Part shown: piece after piece, positions 1 to 11,880 of the stretch
Numbering within the stretch: position 1 is the stretch's first letter
Layout: every line of letters starts with the position of its first letter
Source of the DNA: Phoronis australis
Lineage: Eukaryota; Phoronida; Phoronidae
NCBI GenBank assembly: GCA_002633005.1
Contig: NMRA01000039.1
Coordinates: 363,225 to 427,224 of the forward strand
Reading direction: 5' to 3'
DNA length: 64,000 bases
Translations under genes and position numbers: made by a program
Notes under the pieces: model-generated
The model's database searches: none
Told to the model about the DNA's origin: nothing
What the model saw: the letters and a program-made list of their open reading frames with translations, nothing else

Positions 1-78
1 TCTGACAACCCTCAAACTTTGGAGCAATCTTTGAAAACTCCTTACGAATCTGCTTAACGGGTAAGTGTCACCTACGAT

Positions 79-270
79 TTAGGCAAGTTACACAACTGTG
101 GGGACAGACCACGCACCAAGAACCATAATATAAACCCAGTGACCCCAAAAGGGAATTTGTAGTTGAATCTTGCTTTAATCCTTCACGTTTGACACCAATG
201 ACTCATTGCCAAGTGTCAAAACGAGGATTGGTTAAAGTCGTCAAAACAGAGTTGAGTACCCTTTTAAGTT
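79..270 (+). repeat. Dispersed repeat, copy 1
   Basis: Similar, with indels, to 11695-11880: both share ACTGTGGGGA(A/C)AGACCAC, CACCAAGAACCA, TAGTTGA(A/T)TC and GACGCCAATGAT-type blocks in the same order. No coding content is visible. The remaining bases of 1-850 show nothing I can name. Confidence 0.55.
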
Positions 271-849
271 TCATTCATGAAACAGGTCACTGGCCTGAGT
301 TCTGAAAATGCAAGAATCTCGCATGTAAAGCTAGTGTGCTCACGTTCTTTTCTTGCAGTTAATGACGATATCTCACGGAAACTTCCGTGTTTTTGCGTGT
401 TTGCGAACGTATTGCATATACGGAAGTGGCACTTGAACTTTCATTTAGCAATTTTCTTTATTTTTCAAAAACAAGAAATGTTTTGCTTTGCCTATTCTTG
501 TGCTTGTGCATGAAAAAAGTCTCATTAAAAATTTAGAATTGAGACCAAGAAGAAAAAATTGTTCTGGTCTCTGTTTTTTTTTTTTTTTGGAAAATCGAGT
601 CTATGACTTGCTATTTATTTAGTTGCTCGCTTTTTTTTTTACTCATGGCTAGGGAAATCGTGGTATTTCAAACGTTGCTTACCCTTGTTTACGTGCCATT
701 GTGCAGCTTTAAAAAACACGAAAGCTTGGCTGAAATTGATACGAGCGCATGTTTTTGGTCTGTGAGTCTAGATCTCAAAATGAGTCGGGCTGTGAAGACC
801 AGAATCAACTTTTCTTTTGGTTTGATGAAAAGCCAAAGAATTTTTTCAA

Positions 850-1170
850 AAGGACATTATCGGCGAAAAAAGTAAAGTTCTGAGATCAAAGTCAGCGAGG
901 AATCGAATCTGCGACTCGTGCTCCGTCCAACGCCCTGGTAGCAGAGCTAACCAAATAACAAATGGCAGTTCATTTTAAGCGTATAGACTGAAAGAAAGCC
1001 ACTGGTCTTGATTTAAGCAAATTTCTGGCAAACAACGGCAAGAATTAGCGATTTGCAATAAAATTACAAAAACAACGGATTTCTTTGTGGTTTCTGGCTC
1101 TGTTCAAAGCTAGCTAACAACTTTGAGGGATACCTTTACCCGTATTTAAAATGTAATGTCTTCGTCTTGA
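850..1170. mobile_element. Degenerate TTAA-type MITE, copy 1 of 3
   Basis: Shares AAAAGGACATTATCGGCGA, an AATCGAATCTGCGACTC-like block, AAATGGCAG, GGCGAGAATTGGCG-like and CAACGGATTT blocks with 25840-26173 and 37877-38194. The ends are eroded here. The AATCGAATC block resembles a tRNA B-box on the minus strand. Confidence 0.5.
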
Positions 1171-1716
1171 AATGCGACGGTCAACCCTTAAATTAAAGTA
1201 CAGATTTTCTAAATCTAGGAGTCGAGACAAGGCTTTTCATGTCATTCACAGCATTGCTTTTCCTGTGGTCACTTGACCATGCATTTTCGGACAAAATGTC
1301 GTTTTCCATAGGTACGTTGATAGGAAAAAGTCCTTTTACCTGCATTTGTCAAATTTCCTGTATTAAAACTGATAAAAATGCTAAAAAACTGTGTCCCGGA
1401 TTTTGCATGTTAGTGTCGATGTTTTAATGGTAAAATAAGTTCTGTATTTAGCACTTGACTCTTGATTTAAATAATAAATAAAAACGAATTCTTCAATAAA
1501 AGAGTCTGAGACTCGGTTTTCACGTTAAAAAATGTGCTGTCGCCAAATTAAATGCGATTAAAACCTATAGACTTCCTCTCAAGATTTTGTGTTCCCAAGT
1601 TGGGAGTCATGCTCATCAATTGCAATTCTAACAGTCGAACATCACCGTTTTGTTCTCGATTTATGTTCCAAGCTGTTCTTTATGGTTGTGACAGAAGCTG
1701 TAGTGTATTCGAGTTC
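1171..1716. other. No gene seen
   Basis: AT-rich sequence with only short open frames lacking domain similarity. I see nothing supportable here. Confidence 0.5.
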
Positions 1717-1776
1717 TGCAGCACTGAAAAAAGTGGGGGCTATAGCCCCCAGCCCCCTATTATGCGCCGCCCATGT
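1717..1776 (+). repeat. GGCGGTGCA foldback element, copy 1 (left end truncated)
   Basis: GCAGCACTGAAAAAAGTGGG, then a GGGGGCT/AGCCCCC self-complementary core, then a TGCGCCGCC end. The same element occurs at 53170-53236 and, inverted, at 55084-55152. Confidence 0.6.
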
Positions 1777-1813
1777 TAGTTTAATTTTTCAATATACTGC
1801 CAATGGAAAAAAT

Positions 1814-2581
1814 ATAGATTATTACATGGCGAAGACGTTTTCCCCCGTTATCTAGAGCCCGAGTGGATTTTGGAGAATTATAACGACTGAGAACATGTAA
1901 TAATCTATTTATACCACATAGTGAACGAGAAACATTGTAATGAATCGATCTACCTTTCTCGACTCGCCTCGGCTTTGTAACTACTTTCTATGTCAGAGGC
2001 CCGGTGTCGGAGGTCGTGACCTTTTACGACAAGTTGAGATATTTTTGTAAAATAATGCTTTTACTCAAAACCAATTGAAAATTAAAACAAAATAGAAATA
2101 AAGTGAATCTATAAATTAAGGTGTAGCAACTGTTATAGCTTACTACATATTTTATCACGCTAAGCTTCGACCGGGAATATATCGTCTGCTAAAGTAGGTT
2201 ACCACTAGTAACTGACTATAATGCTCAAGTCAAAGGATCCCGACCACACGACACCTGCATTCAAATTGGAGATCGGTGATTTACAAGTGAGAGAACACGA
2301 GAGAAAAATTTCACTGAATAAAAATGTCGTTTTTATGGAAATTATGCGTCTTATTTTTCGTAGCGTATAATTGTCGGTGCAATGCCCTTTGCTGAGCATG
2401 CGATTGTTACGCGTGCTCATTTAAGTATTCTATTTTCACGTTCGATGACGTCAGCCGCTGAGTGGTGTAGTGGTAAAGGCGGCGACTCGCAACTGTTGAG
2501 GCCCGGGTTCGAATTCGTCCTCGGTTTCCCGCCAAAATGTTATCTCACTAGTCGGTTATTACACGGTTGTATCTGCCAATC
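1814..2581 (+). repeat. Tandem unit A with tRNA-like SINE head
   Basis: Unit A pairs with unit B (2605-3371), offset about 780-790 bp and mostly identical. Shared blocks include ATTACATGGCGAAG, AGAGCCCGAGTGGATTTTGG, ACATGTAATAATCTATTTAT, CTAAGCTTCGACCGGGAA and GGTTATTACACGG. Confidence 0.75.
2460..2530 (+). repeat. tRNA-derived SINE-like segment 1
   Basis: TGGTGTAGTGGTAAAGGCGG is a good Pol III A-box region and GGTTCGAATTC a B-box, 35 bp apart, as in a tRNA or tRNA-derived SINE. No full cloverleaf forms. Confidence 0.55.
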
Positions 2582-2604
2582 GAGGCTAATATTTTGTTAT
2601 AAAT

Positions 2605-3371
2605 ATAGGTTATTACATGGCGAAGTCGTTATCTAGAGCCCGAGTGGATTTTGGATTTTGGATTTTAGATAAGGGGATTACGGCTAAGGACATGTAATAA
2701 TCTATTTATACCACATACTAAACGAGAAACATTGCAATGACTCTCCACGGCTTTGTAACTACTTTCTTTGTCAGAGGCCCGGGGTCGGAGGTCGTGACTT
2801 TTTAAGAAAAGCCGGGCTATTTTTGTCAAATAATGCTTTTACTCAAAACCAATTGAAAACTTAAATATAATAGAAATAAATTGAATTTATAAATTAAGGT
2901 TTACCAACTATTATAGCTTAAAACACGTTTTTTTTCACGCTAAGCTTCGACCGGGAAATTATCGTCTGCTAAAGTAGGTTACCACTGGTAACTGAATATA
3001 ATTCTCAAGTCAAAGATCCTGATGACACGAAACCCGCATTCAAACTGTAGATCGGTGATTTACAAGTAAGAGGACATGAGAGAAGATTTTTACTGAATTA
3101 CGATATCATTTTTATGGAAATTATGTGTATTATTTTTCGTAGCGTATAAGTACAGTACAATGCGGTTTGTTGAACATGCGATTATTGCGCGTGCTCATTT
3201 GAGTATTCTATTTTCACTCTTGGTGACGTCAGTCGCTGCATGGTGTAGTGGTAAAGTCGGCGACCAGCAATTTCAAGGTCCCGGGTTCGACTCCGTCCTC
3301 GGTTTCCCGCCAAATCGTTATCTCACTAGTGAGATAACTTTATGGGTTATTACACGGCTGTATCTGCCATT
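2605..3371 (+). repeat. Tandem unit B with tRNA-like SINE head
   Basis: Second copy of the unit at 1814-2581, with single-base changes and small indels. The two copies are adjacent and in the same orientation. Confidence 0.75.
3236..3306 (+). repeat. tRNA-derived SINE-like segment 2
   Basis: TGGTGTAGTGGTAAAGTCGG (A-box) and GGTTCGACTCC (B-box), the counterpart of 2460-2530 in unit B. The B-box is a better consensus match here. Confidence 0.55.
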
Positions 3372-4956
3372 TGACGCTAACATTAGCACACGTTAACGCT
3401 GGCACTTGAAGCGTCCGAAGCCGATCGCGTGGACCGGCCACATTCCTCACAGGCAACGTCGTGTTTGCCATGAAATAAGTTGTACGTAACTCAGTACACA
3501 GATATTCGGTGAGAGGTGTATATACGATAGGATTCACAACAATTCTGTCATGCGATCGGTGGACTTCGCGTGCAGGCCGCTTCGGGACCGAATCTGAGTT
3601 GGACTGGGGCGGAAACTCGAGTCTCACGTGGTGTTGGCGCCTGCTTCCTTTACATTACAGTCTGAATTCCATGCGGCCATAACGATGACTGAAACTGTTC
3701 AGAACTTTGAAACGATTTTATACATAGGGTATAGACAGCTGATTCACTCGACACAGTGTGTGGGTTGACAAATAATAGGGCTTTGAAATTTGAAAAAGCT
3801 TTCGCTGGAGATTTCATTTGACTGTCAGGTTGCACATAAACAAGACGTGCAGGTGAGTGACGGCCTTTCCAAAGGCGGCGATTTTTACCAAAAAGCAACA
3901 AGTGTTTGATATGAAAGCCACGCATATTTTGGTACATGCGCAGCATGTTTTCCTAAAAATAACATTTTTGTGAAATTGTAGTACCGTACGTAACTTTAAA
4001 GGAGAATGCCACCCAAAAAACAGTCTATTTTGTATCAATTTAGATAGAATAGTTCCACGGCTGACGAAGGTGTTGAAATTATTCAATGACGTAATTGGTT
4101 TCACACGCACTCTGTTCTGCAGTTCACAACACGGGTTAGTGGTGTCCGCTTATCGCTTGAATTCATCGTTTAACACCAATAAATCGTCAAACTTCGATGT
4201 AAAACCCTTAAGAATACACCGAGTTCTTATAAAAACGTGTTGTTTTATTTCGCTGTTACAGATTTACTGGCATTTGGACACACCGTAGCCTACAAAGTTC
4301 GCGGGCAGGCCAATTTACCAAGGTCCGTAGCAGGAGTTTGGGGTCTGTTCGGAGATGAATTCGAAGTATTCTTCCGTGAAATACAGACAGGAGAACCTAG
4401 ATCTGTGTTGTTTATACTTGTGATTTTTTGAGTTCTAAACACACAAAACGCTTTATATCCCGGCCAGTGGCTCGGAACCCGAGCACGAATATAAACCAGC
4501 TTGAGTTGGAAACTAAACCTCCAGTCACGGAAAGCCTATAATAGTGAGTCAAAAAAATAATGTGCACGTAATTATTTATGTGAATTAGCCACGAAACTGA
4601 AAATCTACTCTTCATGTACTTGTCGGGGGCGGCGAAGTCGGGTTCCCTTTCCACAGACCGTCAGGGCAAAGGTTGTTCAGTAACAATGATTTGAATAAGG
4701 TATTTGTATTTGTAACTAAAGATTCTCCTAACAGGTGACCATAGCATATAAAATCGAGTAATTGTTTCACAACAGCTTTCTGTCAGCAAACACTGAATTA
4801 GCATGCGCTCACATGACGGCCTCGATGCCCGGTCAATTACCTTTGTTGCCGGCATCAAAAGCCGGTAACGCAGTGGTTTATTCATTGCTGGCTTCTCAAA
4901 ACATTTGCCCTCACGAGCACTCCAAGGCATTACAAATTGTATTTAATGAGACAGAC

Positions 4957-5018
4957 TTTGTTTCAGTTTCACATAAGCATTAGTTGACTTTGTTTCAGTT
5001 TCATATAAGCATTGGTTA
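4957..5018 (+). repeat. Short direct repeat of 31 bp
   Basis: Two adjacent copies of a TTTGTTTCAGTTTCA(C/T)ATAA unit inside the transposon. Confidence 0.6.
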
Positions 5019-5158
5019 GGATTCTTTTAGGATGAGAATAATTCACTTTGAAACAGAACGCAGAATAATAAACGTCTACATGGCAACTCGCCCGGCGCCA
5101 ATCCCGATTTAGTCAAGAGCTCATCCAACGAAGACTTCACGGGTCGGATCGGTAGTTT

Positions 5159-5491
5159 TCACAGGCTATCAGTTCGAACCGGAATGCACTGATCAAGAAA
5201 TACTAGAGAGGTGCCTTGAACATTCATAGGCAACGGACGTATGGATAGTTCTTTGATAAGCCGGAATTCGTCAGAAAAATCACTGTCGACGAAATGCCGG
5301 CAACAGACACGGAGATATTTCACGGCCTCATACTTGCTATTAACAGCATACCTTTCATTCTTCACTACCGCGAGCCACTTCCTAAGCATTTCGGCCTCTC
5401 GAGGAAGTCGAAAAAACGATATACCTGCTTTCTTCGCAGCTTCATAGTTCGGACAAGCGGCAACGTTGCACCACGATGTAGCGGCATTCAC
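5159..5491 (-). CDS. THAP-domain zinc finger protein (110 residues, inside transposon)
   Basis: Residues about 8-75 match the THAP C2CH DNA-binding domain: WCNVAACPN (first two Cys), GISFFRLPRE, RKWLAVVKN, then YLRVCCRHFVDSDF with the final Cys-x2-His. The AVPTIF box expected after it is poorly preserved (SIRPLPM). THAP domains in DNA transposons bind element ends. The short length suggests only the N-terminal exon or a truncated protein. It lies on the minus strand within the TTAA-flanked element. Confidence 0.65.
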   Translation of the reverse strand: MNAATSWCNVAACPNYEAAKKAGISFFRLPREAEMLRKWLAVVKNERYAVNSKYEAVKYLRVCCRHFVDSDFSDEFRLIKELSIRPLPMNVQGTSLVFLDQCIPVRTDSL

Positions 5492-5655
5492 TCTGCAGAC
5501 GAACCACTGACGTCGCTGCGTCGTTTCTCACCTTCCTCACAGGTTAACGCGACACCTCTCGGCAAGGTGAGGTCGGCCGTATAAGAGGCGATGTGGATAT
5601 AGGCCGATTCAGACGGTAAAAAAGACTAATTAAATCGGGTGGCATTCTCCTTTAA

Positions 5656-8600
5656 GGAGTCCAGCCGATCCAAACGTAATCCCATAAACGACAATGTCCT
5701 TTTAACTAGGGGCTTCCTCGTCAATGAAAAGGTAGAACACAGTCTGCATTTTTTCGTTTAATTGGGAATGACAAATCGATTGGGATTGGAGAAATTGAAA
5801 ACCCTATTAGACAACAGGTCGCGATTTTGATACTGCTCAAGACTTCCTTTCCGTGCACTGAGGCGACTTTTACGCCGATCCTCTGTGAAACTATTCTAGA
5901 CAGTTTTGTTTATGTTTTCATTGAGTGAACTTTGGCAGAATGCGTTCATTAGCCATATACGAAACAAAAAACGTTTATATAAACCAGATGGGTGTACCTT
6001 AGATTTTGTTTACACTCGTATGACCTCGGTTAGTATTTGACAGTTTAATGTTTATAAGAAAGGTCACATAAACATTATGTTATACACAGGTCCGATGGTT
6101 TTAAGTGACACTGATGTGTGCAACACACGCTGTACAAATTTGCCACGTGTGAAGTGTTCATGTGGAGTTGTTTGTGCAGACAGCAAGTGCATATTAGAAA
6201 GATCAGGCACACTGTTCTTGCAAAATAGCTTCATCGGCAGGATAGGTGCGCTGTTGATTCCAACTGAAGCCCATGTGACAAAAAGAGAGCAAAATGAACT
6301 TTCTAACTTCGCCAGTTTCCTTAGGTCAAATCAACTCACCCAGCGCGCAACGTAGTCTGGCTCAGAACCGTTCAGTCGCGTTCACCTTCAGTCAAATCTT
6401 CATTAGTCAAATATCTACAAAACTGTTGATTTTATTTCAGTAAAAGTGCACATTTACTGAAAGTAGAAAGCCTGCATAATACGGACTTTTTAGCAATCTA
6501 CGTGATAATGGCTTTTTAGCAAAAAGACATGATCGGGTTTTATTCGATATAAATGATCAAAATGAGATCTCTGTTACAGAAGAAGACTGTTGCAATTTTA
6601 TTTTTGCGCTTTCGTTTTGTGCAACTTCTTTTCACGAGAAAGTCCCATTTTTGATAGCCTCTCATACAAAAACGGGCAGGATTATTTTAAAAACAATTCA
6701 CAACAGGAGAAAATTGCATAAAACATAGTTTCTCAGAATTCCGATCTGCCATTTCTTAGATAAGATGTTCCTAAGTAAGCAAACTTTGAATATTTTTCTA
6801 GGGTCAAGATAATCCAGATTATCTAATACAGTCTATGGTTAGACTCCACCCCAGGTACATACTCCTAAATGAACCATGGAATATGGGTTATTTTTTATAA
6901 TTGAATTCAACGGTGAGTAGCGAGTTGTACTTTCAATATCCTGGAAAATATTAACATCTCGAAATTGAATTTCTTTGATGTATTAATGTTGTTTTCACAT
7001 GTAGCGCAGTTTGTGTGTAACGTTTTAAAAACGTTTTGAGATATACAGGTCACCGGCTGACCACTAAAATTAATATATTCATCTAAATGTGCGGTAAAAT
7101 GACGTTATCAAACGTTGCTGTGACTTTTAAACAAAAATACATGCAACGTTGATGCAAGCCGTGTTATAGGCAGGGTGGATTTCAATGGACTATCACATCG
7201 GTGCTATTGCGCATGCCCACTTCAATGGTGCCACCTGTGGGAGGGCCAGCTACAACTCTTCATCCGTGCGTCACAATTAAATTGACCCTTTGATTTGAGG
7301 TGAGTGAAAAGCCTTTGAAGATTGACCATTCAAACAGAGCATTAGTTAATGTCAAAGATTCAACAGGTCCAACTGCAGCTCGTCAGTAGAGGATGTCCGA
7401 TATACTGGGTTCGATAAAATTGTCCAATCGATCGATTAGTGTTGAATTTGAATGTCTTTGACGTCCGAGGTAACTTCCAAGGAATAGTTGTAAAGCAAGT
7501 AAGGAATCTTTTTCAAACTTTCGAAATATGAAGGCGATTACACGTCACGGAACCCTAATATCTGATGAAATCGACGTGCTCAGGCATTGATATTTTTAAA
7601 TTCACCTAGAATTCATCGACTTAACGTCACTGGTTTCGACCTCCTGACCTATAATCAACGGGGAGCATCTCCATATTACCATATTCCAAACAAGAATATT
7701 TCAATCAATTTTTATATACCGCCATGAATGATAAATGAAGTGATTGGCCAGTAATATTGCATGATTTCCGTATTCTGTTGGGTCAAAGTATATAATATCG
7801 GTATTTAATCGCACGCTTGCCGATGTGACCGTCATTTTACCAAAAAGTAACATGTTACGTTTCGGTGCCTTAATGTGTGGGAAAGGTTCAAAATTGTTTG
7901 AAAGTGTGGTAAGTTTTGGAGCGTGACCGGTCACGTTTCGTGAATTCAGCAACTAAGTTTTGAAAACGCGTTTGTTGAGTGGCACTCGCCGTACTAAAGC
8001 CGTCATCAGCAATGCCGGTGAGGTAGCATTCGGACGACCTGGCATTCGCCCAGTTGGATGATTCATGAAATCTCTCAGTTTATGATCAGGTTGGTAGGCC
8101 GCGGCGGCCGGCTTTGACTTGAAGTATCTTTAATTAATTTTGTCAAAGAGTTAAAACGGGATTAAATGGATTTCAATCTATGCATTAGTTAAACGTTGTG
8201 GAGTGAAAGGATTCCATGTCGCCGGATCTAATAAGCAAAAGTGCTGGATGAAAACCTAGCAGAAATAGCATATGCTACGGACCCCGCGCTGTTTGAGGCC
8301 CCGCGTTGACAGCATTCATAGAGGCACCAATAATGACATGACGTATGCATGCATGTTTCTACGCCAATAGAACCACTGACCTCAAGTGATGCGAACATGA
8401 TTTGAAAAGTTTTGTTGGGGCAACGCCATTCTGATATGTGCATGGTGAAGGGTACGGGGCCAAAAAACAGTGTGAATAAAGGTGTCCGCGTAATGCAGCT
8501 CAACGCTTACGCGCACACAAAAAAACACGAGCCGTTAAAGAAGCAGAGACTGGGCAAGGCGGGCGCCATTGATTGTTTTAACGACTCTTCAATTTACAGT

Positions 8601-8916
8601 TTTCTTGAAGTATAGCGCGGCGAAATCTTCAAAACTCGAATTTGCGCAAAATGCATATATTTGACAAAGGTAGCATTCTTTGTGTTGTAATTGGCACAGG
8701 TGTGTGCCCCTGATTAGCTGTGTGTGACTTAACCACAGCTAGGGTTGCCCAGTGGACACTCTGTCTCATCACCCAGGCAACGCTGGTTACCAGCCAAGGT
8801 CCTGTACACAATGTATGTTAAGAAGCACAATTCAAGCACAAGGGTTCCCAATGTTTTAGCTGAATTGAGTAGATCCTTGATGTCGACATACAAATCACAC
8901 TGTGTCGCATGTGCAT
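5656..8916. other. No gene seen
   Basis: Only short open frames on both strands. The Cys-containing frame at 6077-6355 has no recognisable domain or splice context. No convincing repeats were found. Confidence 0.45.
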
Positions 8917-9174
8917 GCACGCACCCAAGGGCTCGGGGGGCTCGAACGAGCCCCCTCCCCCCCATTTGACGGAGAGGGCAAAAAGGTCCGCCTGTGATAA
9001 ACAATAAGTCCGGAAAAATGAGACAAAACTCCACTAGACAAGCACAGACGCGTAATTCACAGTGGTGCGCCCGATTTTTTTTTAGTTTTTTAGTCCGCCG
9101 GCTTTTTTGTTACCAAAATTCCACGGCGTTAGGAATTCGAGCCCCCCCACCGATATTGAAGGCTGGGTGCGCGC
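8917..9174. mobile_element. MITE-like element, copy 1
   Basis: Ends are roughly inverted (ACGCACCCA and TGGGTGCGCG), with a GGGGGGCTCGAACGAGCCCCC core. The reverse complement of 35638-35895 matches block by block, including AAAAAGGTCC, CGAGCCCCC and GGCTGGGTG. Confidence 0.6.
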
Positions 9175-9394
9175 ATAATGTATTTAAATGTTTAAATACT
9201 TAACATTTTTCACTGAACATAATTTCTAAAACAACTTAAACTTTTTGTTGATGTTTCACTAATTTCGGGAGGCTTGCTTGACTATGAACTTCGCGGCCGG
9301 ACTTATTTTGTGCAAAGCTGCTGATTGGTTGTACATGGAACCAAGAGCATACTGGCAGATAAAGAAAACAAAACCGAGCTTACTGTGACTTTAG

Positions 9395-10561
9395 CAGCCG
9401 ATTTCATAAAGGTGGTTTAACAAAATCCGGTTTAAGACTTAAACCCGGTCTTCCTAAACCTAGAATAATTTTAGACCTGACTTGCATTTCACCAACGTGG
9501 TTTAAAAGTCTGAAAGCCTGGTTTTGCTAGACCAGGGGGGAGCTGGTTCAATAAAACCAGGTTTAAAGTATCAAAGGCACCCCACTGTGTCGAGCTGGGT
9601 AAACCCAACAAAGAAACTATTGAAGTGCTTCAATGAAACCTTGATCACGTGGGTATACAATGGCATATACTAGTAGAATCAGTGCAAACATTGACGAAAA
9701 ACATCTAAAAACTTTTCTCATGAGGAAAACTGTAATTTCTGTGCCAAACACACACATTAAAGAACATGCTCATGATTAGATTTAACATGGTAAATGCCCA
9801 AATTTATTTCCTTGTCATTTTAGTGTTTATTTTTCGCGGCAAAAGGGGAACAAGGCCCCTTCGTGGCAACATTACATTGGAGAACAGTGAAGGGAACTCA
9901 GTCAGAAGAATCAGAAGATGTTGTCTTTAGTCAAATCCGTAGCGCTTACGACGATGACACCCTGCTCGACCAGTCGTAATCTGAGAAATCCGCAGGACAC
10001 ACTCCAGGAAGTACTGGTCTACGCATAGGCGGATCCACGGGGGTCAAGGGGTCCGGAGTCCCCTTTTTCCCTTGATTTTAGTGATATCAAATCTATAATT
10101 TTCAAGTTATTGACTTAGCCCCCCTTTCAAAAAGTCCTTGACCGTCCCCCCCTTTAAAAATGCTGGATCCGCCCCTGCTACGTTTGATCTTGTGTCATAG
10201 TAAAACTGAATATTGAAAATAGTCCATTTTCGCTCTAAAACTGCGTGGCAATTGCACTCCGCGGCATCATTCAGTTGTACCTATACCATGCAAGTCTGAT
10301 ATATTTAACAGTTTAACCTGGGTCTGACCAAGTCTAAAGTTAAACATGGTTTAAGATTTTAATACAGGTCTAAAGAGTATAGACCTCGTTGGTGAAATGA
10401 AAACTGACTTAGTTCAGGTCCAAACTGGAGATAAACCAGGTTTTACTAGACCACTGGTCTAAAAGTTAAACCACCTTTATGAAATGCAGATTATTTTTAA
10501 ACCTGGTCCAAGTCCAGTTTAAACCAGGTTTAGCTGTAAACCACCTTTATGAAATCGGCTG
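9395..10561. mobile_element. DNA element with inverted ends and GGTTTAA subterminal repeats
   Basis: Ends CAGCCGATTTCATAAAGGTG and its complement at 10542-10561, with TAG immediately outside each end. Many GGTTTAA/TTAAACC motifs sit near both ends, in opposite orientation. No transposase ORF is visible; it is interrupted by a smaller MITE at 10024-10177. Confidence 0.7.
10024..10177. mobile_element. Nested 154 bp MITE (GGCGGATCCA ends)
   Basis: Left end CATAGGCGGATCCACGGGGG and right end TGGATCCGCCCCTG are near-perfect inverted repeats. CTACG is duplicated at both sides (10019-10023 and 10178-10182). It sits inside the larger element, so it is the younger insertion. Confidence 0.75.
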
Positions 10562-10564
10562 TAG

Positions 10565-11690
10565 TTGTTCGGGCAATCTCAACCCGGTCACTCCGTCTGC
10601 GAGATTTATAACGCGAGTGTTCTTAGTTGTTATCGAAGCTTGCTTGCTCTGTCAAAGCTCCAAAAGCCTACGGAATTTGCAACAGTATATACGGTCACTT
10701 CGATAGCTGACAATTTGAACAGTCGACGAAACCATAACAGTATCAGCTAATCTGTTCAACAAATGTCGTCAAGACTTGGAGGAAAGTCTCGGTGAACTGC
10801 TGAAAACCGACCTAGGTAGTCACATTGGCAGCAAAAACAACCAAGATCCAGCATCGGTCTATAACCGACAGGGGTCTGGAGTCGTGTTTTCCAAATGTCG
10901 AAATCGTCATAAACATCTACCAGTCTCTCATGGTTACTAATTGGTGCGGCGAACGTTCGTTTTCAAAACTAATACGCTCAGAAGCAAAATGAGACTGGTA
11001 AAGTAGAACAACCTGACACTGATGACTATTGAGCATGAACTGTTACGTGACATTGACGCTTCATCTATAATTGGTAATGCGAAGTGCAGAAATTGTCCAC
11101 AGAACTTCAGACATGCAACCTAAGCAGGGCGAGATCGAAGTTGCCATTCCAAGTCGGATACATACACAAGGGTGACTGCAGACAACAACACTGAGAACTG
11201 AGCTGTCTGTGTCAAGTGATGAACGATAGCTCACCTCACACCTCACGTCATGGCTCAAACCCGTTAGAAGATGTTAAAAACGATTTTTCCATCCAATTCC
11301 GTGAAATGAAATGATGCTCTATAACCCTCGACAACCCTCAAGTCTACTGGACGAGCAAGCGTGACCTACTCTTCAACGGTAACACATGTAAATTTGGTTC
11401 CAACAGTATGTTAAGAGCATCGCTCTGAGCCCACTAGTGCCATAAATTGACAAATGTAACGAACTGTGAGGCGTATTGGCTCTCTTTTGTCTACGTCACC
11501 GCGAGAATCACCTTTTAATATTCAAACAGATCTCGCGGTGACGCAACATGGCCCGAAACGGCAGCTTCACTTATCATTTGACGGGCTCACACTTGTGTGA
11601 TTGTACTCGCGTTTTTTTATTTTACTAAAGACTTTGCTAGGACTATCTGGTTAGCCTAATACATCTAAAGTAACAAAATTCCGTTGAAGT
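10565..11690. other. No gene seen; one 13 bp-arm hairpin
   Basis: CGTCACCGCGAGA near 11494 and TCTCGCGGTGACG near 11530 form an inverted repeat. Otherwise nothing supportable. Confidence 0.45.
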
Positions 11691-11694
11691 TAGG

Positions 11695-11880
11695 CTTTAA
11701 GCGAATTACATGGCAACTGTGGGGAAAGACCACCCACCAAGAACCACCATATCCAATTTGTGACATAAGGAGTATAAATTTTTAGTTGATTCATTCATTC
11801 ATCTTTAAAGATTGACGCCAATGATGCATTAATAGGTGACAGAACGAGGTTTGACCGAAATCATCAGGACAACACCTTTT
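11695..11880 (+). repeat. Dispersed repeat, copy 2
   Basis: Counterpart of 79-270, same orientation. Confidence 0.55.

Larger units (their letters stand above)
4000..5651 (-). mobile_element. Kolobok-like DNA transposon with TTAA target duplication and THAP ORF
   Basis: Bounded by perfect 15 bp terminal inverted repeats, AGGAGAATGCCACCC at 4000-4014 and its complement at 5637-5651. TTAA lies directly outside both ends (3996-3999 and 5652-5655). TTAA duplications, TTAAAGG-type termini and a THAP zinc finger are the set of traits known for the Kolobok superfamily (including Xenopus T2). The element carries one THAP ORF near its right end, and I see no intact transposase. It is therefore probably non-autonomous or decayed. 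Confidence 0.7.

Noticed and set aside
6077-6355. Cys-containing 92-residue frame
   Set aside because: No recognisable domain, no splice context, typical chance length.
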